Source of the DNA: a virus
DNA: 34,512 bases
Direction: 5' to 3' (one strand)
IMG/VR virus record: IMGVR_UViG_3300038566_000300
Coordinates: 1-34,512 of that record
Each line of letters opens with the position of its first letter. The first letter of the stretch is position 1. Below are positions 31,001 through 34,512 of this stretch, in pieces. The notes under the pieces were generated by a model. It saw only the letters and a program-made list of their open reading frames with translations. It was not told where the DNA came from and made no database searches. Position numbers and translations under genes: made by a program.

Positions 31001-31099
31001 ATTTTCGGCTACCTCTAAGGCACCGTCAGGAGTAGTAAAAGAGTTTCTTTGTAACCTCAGACCCTTTAACTGTTTAATCTCAGGGTAACTATAAGACAT
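28064..31099 (-). CDS. Tail nozzle/stabilisation-type protein
   Basis: 1011 aa, almost all beta. The start QLKGLRLQRNSF and GALEVAENVVIARDNIYTSR resemble the opening of podovirus tail tubular B/nozzle proteins, in which each subunit carries a beta-propeller-like body. Numerous Asp/Gly turn segments and repeats of the type VDADTFTYSTTNDPAAVSAI (surface-binding beta domains) suggest a large inserted domain in the centre. It should close the short tail after the adaptor. It starts at base 31099, overlapping the adaptor stop by one base. Confidence 0.7.
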   Translation of the reverse strand: MSYSYPEIKQLKGLRLQRNSFTTPDGALEVAENVVIARDNIYTSRRGFHQYFDPSSGNLNNLFNFQSKLISIYESKAAYYDDSGIEPNVTGSENIISGEVISVTNNRISRDLKANSNIYFTTDDGVIKLPEIGSDTSKTGAPQGLDVGVSYAVDDSAAFFTDLESEQIVGYRVLFGYRDENDNLIIGAPSQITTIQNIVVENATAASSGAGPYTMTITSSGHGLYTGLYMNFFGSVGGVAANCEGVFQITVVDADTFTYSTTNDPAAVSAIDYSFAGGTQLEITIPSEIDSTSLGWFYQVYRSSQQSANVGIFSDFKLVSEHELTSAEITLGIAYFTDNIPEILLGAELYTNENSREGELQANFRPPLCEDVTFFKGHAIYANTTSRQLIDLSVIDTTVVSGGDYVEIRVTNDIRFVAQTGVGNRTVYAMCADDGGGNLQIDYIAHGFANGDSVFIANIQGGSLAEGTYFVINQSANAFEISLTKGGANVAYNSETDCQIQGITASSGDYSMFYLSESSSASVRLRDTAENLCRAINRNASSEIYAQYVSGISDIPGQMRLQSKSFTSPIYIRANSSSVGLGFSPALPSTFSTVFSTNESQPHVYYASKESEPEAVPLVNFFPVGSKNAAILRCAALRDSLILIKQDGVWRVTGDGPDNFTATLLDGTVICVASNSADIINNQVAFLSNQGVCFVTESSVQIFSREGIEDPLQPILGQANLANVTSGQAYESERLYLLTTSLPNNTDASTTYVFNILTQEWSTWDKLFSGSVVGPGDKLYLISLDNDIKRERKNQNRTDYSDENYSITINSLDSDTNTMEFTIVGVLPQNGDMLIKDDVITRIDSNPSLISGDDYSCQITAVNNLEASDVVDLYARFSRKMKLVPFHAGLVGRMKLFAQMSVHLRDNGMSKATVTYTGATYGGSEVVEWVSDLNTAGWGLFPWGFEPWGQETGINLTTGTQPAPIMRLYVPSFQARNTFLQPIIEHIQAGEPTNIQAFSFAVRPYRERVSR

Positions 31100-32043
31100 T
31101 AAACACTACCCCCATACCTGAATCTAGCTCGATCAAATACGCGCCCACGAACTAAGCTATTTCTGTTAATAATCGGTATTGTTTCGCCCTCATTTCTAGG
31201 TTCCAATATTTTATTAAGGTTTTCTTTCTCAATTTGAATGTCAGGCATAACCTCGTTTGCTCCGTCAGTGTCACCTAAAGCTTGTAATGCTTTTCTAACC
31301 GATAAAATTTCAATCCATGGAGAAACTTCATCGGGTATCATTGTTACAACTGGCGAAGTTTGAGCTATAGAAATATAATCCCCAGATGATAAGTCTGAAG
31401 GGATAACATCAGAACCAAACGTCAAAGTAGTTCCACTAACATTTGTAACTATAGCATCGAAAGAATAAATCCTATTACCGCTTTTACCTGCAATAAAATC
31501 CACCGTTGAACCTGTTATAATGTCACCAACAGATTCAACTGATACACTTGGATCTGATACACTAGAAACCTTTGCAGCTAAACTTAGCTTAACTAGCTTA
31601 TTAGGCATAATCTTATAACTGATTAGTAAATTTTCACTTAAAGAATAGTTAGATTTAACATCAGGGACTAAAACAAATTGATCGCCCAGAAAATAATGCC
31701 GGTATGATTCGCCACCATCGTATTCCCTGTGTGAATTTTCAAGCCCAATCTGGGGGCATCGCCATGTATTGTCTCCTGTGCTGCTTTGCATTTTTAAATC
31801 ACGGAGAGATCTACCGACTGCTCTATATGGGATATCATAGGATGATTGTCCTGCAACTATAGGGATTACATCAGTTCTAACAAAAAAATTACCGTTGCAA
31901 GAATCTAAAAATGGCACAACCGTGGTTTTGATTACACCGTCAATCAAAGCAAGCAAATCATCATCGTCTAATCGGCTTGTGTTACTGGCAATGATTCCCC
32001 TGCGTTTAACACCAGCTAATAATTCATCAGTTGTAACAACCAT
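31099..32043 (-). CDS. Head-tail adaptor (tail tubular A-like)
   Basis: 314 aa. N-terminal helices (TTDELLAGVKRRGIIASNTS), a beta segment with SSYDIPYRAVGRSLRDLKMQ, an inserted beta domain (about 175-235: VSSVSDPSVSVESVGDIITG), and C-terminal helices (SPWIEILSVRKALQALGDTD) follow the plan of podovirus adaptor proteins that bind under the portal. It lies directly before the nozzle gene, the normal adaptor-nozzle order. AAGG precedes the ATG. Confidence 0.65.
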   Translation of the reverse strand: MVVTTDELLAGVKRRGIIASNTSRLDDDDLLALIDGVIKTTVVPFLDSCNGNFFVRTDVIPIVAGQSSYDIPYRAVGRSLRDLKMQSSTGDNTWRCPQIGLENSHREYDGGESYRHYFLGDQFVLVPDVKSNYSLSENLLISYKIMPNKLVKLSLAAKVSSVSDPSVSVESVGDIITGSTVDFIAGKSGNRIYSFDAIVTNVSGTTLTFGSDVIPSDLSSGDYISIAQTSPVVTMIPDEVSPWIEILSVRKALQALGDTDGANEVMPDIQIEKENLNKILEPRNEGETIPIINRNSLVRGRVFDRARFRYGGSV

Positions 32044-32054
32044 TTTTAAACCTT

Positions 32055-32369
32055 TTATTTTTTCTTTCGTGAGCGCCTTTTGCGTGGTTTATCAACTGCT
32101 TTTTTCATGCTGCCTAATACAACACTCCTGGCTGGTTCAGGTGATTTTTTGGTAGCAAAATAATCTTTAACCATACTTTTAAAATCATCTGACGGTTCAG
32201 ACTTTTTTGATTTATCCATTGGCATAGTTTTTTTAACTTCTATTTCAACCTCTGCCATAGGTTCGTCTTTTTTCTTTTTCTTTTTTCTACCTTTATAATC
32301 ACCCATCTCCATATCAAATAATTTTTTTGACAGGTTTTTTAAAGCGTTTTTTTTAAGATCCATATCCAT
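32055..32369 (-). CDS. Lys-rich protein, possible DNA-binding virion protein
   Basis: 104 aa with extreme charge: GRKKKKKKDEP near residue 27, KSKKSEPSDD mid-way, and a terminal RKRRSRKKK. The beginning MDMDLKKNALKNLSKKLFDM looks helical. It may coat or neutralise DNA in the head, or join the tail complex. It starts inside the previous stop (TAATG). No family recognised. A mixed Met/Asp/Lys pattern and low complexity make homology hard to judge. Confidence 0.6.
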   Translation of the reverse strand: MDMDLKKNALKNLSKKLFDMEMGDYKGRKKKKKKDEPMAEVEIEVKKTMPMDKSKKSEPSDDFKSMVKDYFATKKSPEPARSVVLGSMKKAVDKPRKRRSRKKK

Positions 32370-33580
32370 TATGACAACTCCCTTACATTAATTGAACCAG
32401 TGAAAGTATCACCACCTCCAAAACTCTTTACAATAAGAACTAAAGTGTCTAGCGTACCGTCAATCGCTCTTCCCAACCAACGAGAAGCCGCTAAAATTCC
32501 GCCTGTAGTCCCTGATGCAGAACCACCTGTCCCCGATGATGTGCCATAACCACCGTCCACTGGAATGCCGCCAGTTACAGTATTAGCTGTAACACCGACT
32601 GCTAAATCAAAATTAGCGTCGGCAACTTGTGAGTAATTAAAAGTGCCTGCAACTGTGGGATTCAAAAGAAGCTCCCATTCAAAATCTCCATTCGATGTTA
32701 TAAGCACTTGCGTAACCAATGGGCGCAAAACAACACCCGGAACAGCTATATTTTGCTGAATTCCCAGTAAAGCATACGAGGTTCCGCCTGTAGTTGCAGT
32801 GACTACGGTTGTACCGTTCGAAACCCGGTAAGTTAAACCATTATCCTCTTGTCCACCTTCGGATGAAACAGAGCTACAGATTGCCTGCATTGATGCAGCG
32901 CTTCCCGTTCCATCATTTTCAATCCAGTAGCGCAAAACTAAATTAGGAGAAGACATGTAAACATTATCATTTTGGTTAGCATTATCAAAAATATGAGCAT
33001 AAACAATGCCACCAAGATCAAAACCGACCCGAACCTGACCAACTGCTAACCATTCAAAATCTATAACAAGAATATTTGCTTTTGTTACATCCAAATTAGA
33101 AATAGTATCGTTATTCCAACTTGCTTGAGGTACTTTCGTTTCCACAGGTGTCCCCGTAGCATTATTTCTTAGGATGATATAATTAATACCATCTTCATTC
33201 GTTAGAAATATTCCGTTGTTATCGTCACCATATCCCAACCCTGCTATGATTCCAGATTCATTGGTCAAGGTAGAAGTCATTTTTATAAGCTGCGATTTGC
33301 CGGGTTGATAGTTCATAGATTGAAACGTTTGTCTGATACGTTTCCCAGCTGTGGTAGATGATACTGACAAAGTTGTGGATGCTTTATTTACATTATGGGA
33401 AGAAGTGGTGCCGGAGCCGCTAACCTCTTGGTCGTCCCAAAAAATTGTAGGATCACTTAATTGTTTAGAATCAAAAATTGTAAAGGGTGCGGATGTTCTT
33501 TTTCTACCAAAAGAATCAACGGATGCGTCATTTTTAACAACTTCTTCAGTTTGTTGAACTGGCACTTGAACATAAGACAT
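32369..33580 (-). CDS. Conserved phage structural protein (RTSAPFTIFDSKQ type)
   Basis: 403 aa. RTSAPFTIFDSKQLSDPTIF, then DDQEVSGSGTTSSHNVNKAS and TAGKRIRQTFQSMNYQPGKS are features of a beta-rich virion protein family I recall from many unrelated phages, including marine and large ones; its exact place in the particle is unclear to me. The C-terminus has a Gly/Ser/Thr linker (GGYGTSSGTGGSASGTTGG) and a final strand domain. It follows the fibre gene by 2 bases, behind an AAGGA site. It may be a tail-spike, baseplate-like or head-surface part. Confidence 0.7.
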   Translation of the reverse strand: MSYVQVPVQQTEEVVKNDASVDSFGRKRTSAPFTIFDSKQLSDPTIFWDDQEVSGSGTTSSHNVNKASTTLSVSSTTAGKRIRQTFQSMNYQPGKSQLIKMTSTLTNESGIIAGLGYGDDNNGIFLTNEDGINYIILRNNATGTPVETKVPQASWNNDTISNLDVTKANILVIDFEWLAVGQVRVGFDLGGIVYAHIFDNANQNDNVYMSSPNLVLRYWIENDGTGSAASMQAICSSVSSEGGQEDNGLTYRVSNGTTVVTATTGGTSYALLGIQQNIAVPGVVLRPLVTQVLITSNGDFEWELLLNPTVAGTFNYSQVADANFDLAVGVTANTVTGGIPVDGGYGTSSGTGGSASGTTGGILAASRWLGRAIDGTLDTLVLIVKSFGGGDTFTGSINVRELS

Positions 33581-33582
33581 AT

Positions 33583-34512
33583 TTAATTCCTTGGTACTCG
33601 GCTTTCAAGATTAGTAATTCTATTGTTATTGCTTATTGTTCTTGTGTTTAACTCTTTAACAGCATTTACAATAATTGGGATCAATTTAGTTTCCATAATT
33701 GACAAAAAATTAGAACTATCTGCATCGTTTCTAGAATCTGGAGTCCCAGAAACAGCTTCGGCTATTACAGCTCTAACTTCTTGAGCTACAAATCCTACAG
33801 TAGTTCTATTTCTTTTAGATCTTTTAAATTTAAATTTTCTAGGTTTTAGTTGTAATAGAGTGTCTAAACCATAATCAAGATCAACAATTTCTTTTTTCAA
33901 TCGTCGATCTGAAACCGAACCCCATGTCCCCGAATCCTGGTCTAAAGTGACACCGTTGTTATTTTCCTCATCGAGAATTTGGAATTGGTCGTCAGAGGAT
34001 CTGTTTCTGACACGCCACCGTTCCGTCCCAACGTCATCAAATGTCATGGAAGGGTTACCAGTTCCCACGCTATCATTAATTGAAAAATTACCATTAGCTG
34101 TAGTCCCGTTAACAACTACATTACCACCTACTGGATTTAATTCTAAAACCAATGCAGATGTTCCAGTGAAATTATAAGCTTGCACCCGTCCGTTAGTTGC
34201 GGAATTTAAATTTATAAAAACACCCGAACCACTGGACGGTGATGTACCAGCTGCTGAGAAAAAACCTCTCCCGTCAACATGTAACTCCGTTAAAGGAGTT
34301 GCCGTCCCGACACCCACCCAATTGTTAGTCGTGTCAACTTTAAAAACATCGGTATCAATTGTTAGATTGCCACTCAGAGTAATCGTCGCAATTTCTAAAT
34401 CATCCACCCAAGAAGGGGAAGCTGCACCGTTCGCTTGTAGTAAATATTTAGCTGTTCCCGCATCTAATTTAGTTGCCGCGCCCGAGGCACCACCTACAAT
34501 AATGTCCCCTTG
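33583..34512 (-). CDS. Tail fibre, C-terminal part with S74 chaperone domain (runs off the right end)
   Basis: The frame is open from base 34512 to the TAA at 33583-33585. A GTG at 34407 is internal, since coding continues beyond it. The segment begins with QGDIIVGGASGAATKLDAG, repeated from the left-end part, then fibre sequence. It ends in an intramolecular chaperone of endosialidase type (peptidase S74): GSVSDRRLKKEIVDLDYGLD, TVGFVAQEVRAVI and LIPIIVNAVKELNTR. In that family the chaperone trimerises the fibre and then cuts itself off, with the Ser before DRRLKK as nucleophile. Joined to the left-end part across the repeat, the product is about 660 aa. Confidence 0.9.
   Translation of the reverse strand, partial: QGDIIVGGASGAATKLDAGTAKYLLQANGAASPSWVDDLEIATITLSGNLTIDTDVFKVDTTNNWVGVGTATPLTELHVDGRGFFSAAGTSPSSGSGVFINLNSATNGRVQAYNFTGTSALVLELNPVGGNVVVNGTTANGNFSINDSVGTGNPSMTFDDVGTERWRVRNRSSDDQFQILDEENNNGVTLDQDSGTWGSVSDRRLKKEIVDLDYGLDTLLQLKPRKFKFKRSKRNRTTVGFVAQEVRAVIAEAVSGTPDSRNDADSSNFLSIMETKLIPIIVNAVKELNTRTISNNNRITNLESRVPRN
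34318..34512. repeat. Right copy of 195-bp terminal direct repeat
   Basis: Matches 1-195 except at 34417 and 34507. See the left copy. It marks where the linear sequence closes on itself, so the unit length is 34,317 bp. Confidence 0.9.

Overview
The window is the nearly complete genome of a small, AT-rich tailed phage with a podovirus-type gene set. The last 195 bases repeat the first 195 with two differences, and a tail-fibre gene is open at both ends in a compatible frame. The simplest reading is a circular (or circularly permuted) molecule of 34,317 bp whose linear form was cut inside the fibre gene. No integrase, tRNA or phage RNA polymerase was seen. Host (inference): the lipoprotein at 10086-10724, a short Cys-containing wall-like protein with collagen triplets, is of a style I associate with Bdellovibrionota (Bdellovibrio and Halobacteriovorax relatives). 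No search was run.

Late block, minus strand, running leftwards from 8589 through position 1 and on from 34512 to 18898: ERCC4-type nuclease, membrane coiled-coil protein, small helical protein, ParB-methyltransferase, TerS, TerL, a small structural protein, scaffold, a probable decoration protein, major capsid protein, tail fibre with S74 chaperone (crossing the ends), a conserved structural protein, a Lys-rich protein, head-tail adaptor, tail nozzle-like protein, portal, three or four internal/ejection-type proteins, and a terminal set of small genes (holin-like, RebB-like, helical). Most junctions are ATGA, TGATG or TAATG overlaps. A good sigma70-type promoter (8759-8787), an 88-nt structured leader and a 15-bp intrinsic terminator stand in front of this block. 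That is the layout of a late operon controlled by attenuation or antitermination.

Middle block, 8665-13543: a replication pair on the minus strand (AEP-like primase, then P4-type SF3 helicase), followed by a 280-bp iteron field (15 GTAAC-core repeats, GGTAACAGT type, around an AT-rich centre) that is the likely origin. Then come a lipoprotein, a small acidic protein, a divergent secreted protein, and two overlapping mini membrane proteins (33 and 24 aa). The lipoprotein and the mini-protein pair share the same upstream signal.

Early block, plus strand 13617-17127: ribbon-helix-helix regulator, small proteins, RecE/YqaJ-like exonuclease, ERF annealing protein, more small proteins, a one-TM protein and a lytic transglycosylase. 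The nuclease and annealase form a phage recombination pair that could process concatemers or restart replication.

Between the early and late blocks, on the minus strand with its own terminator, is a 508-aa secreted metzincin (M11 gametolysin-like), an accessory gene with no obvious virion role.
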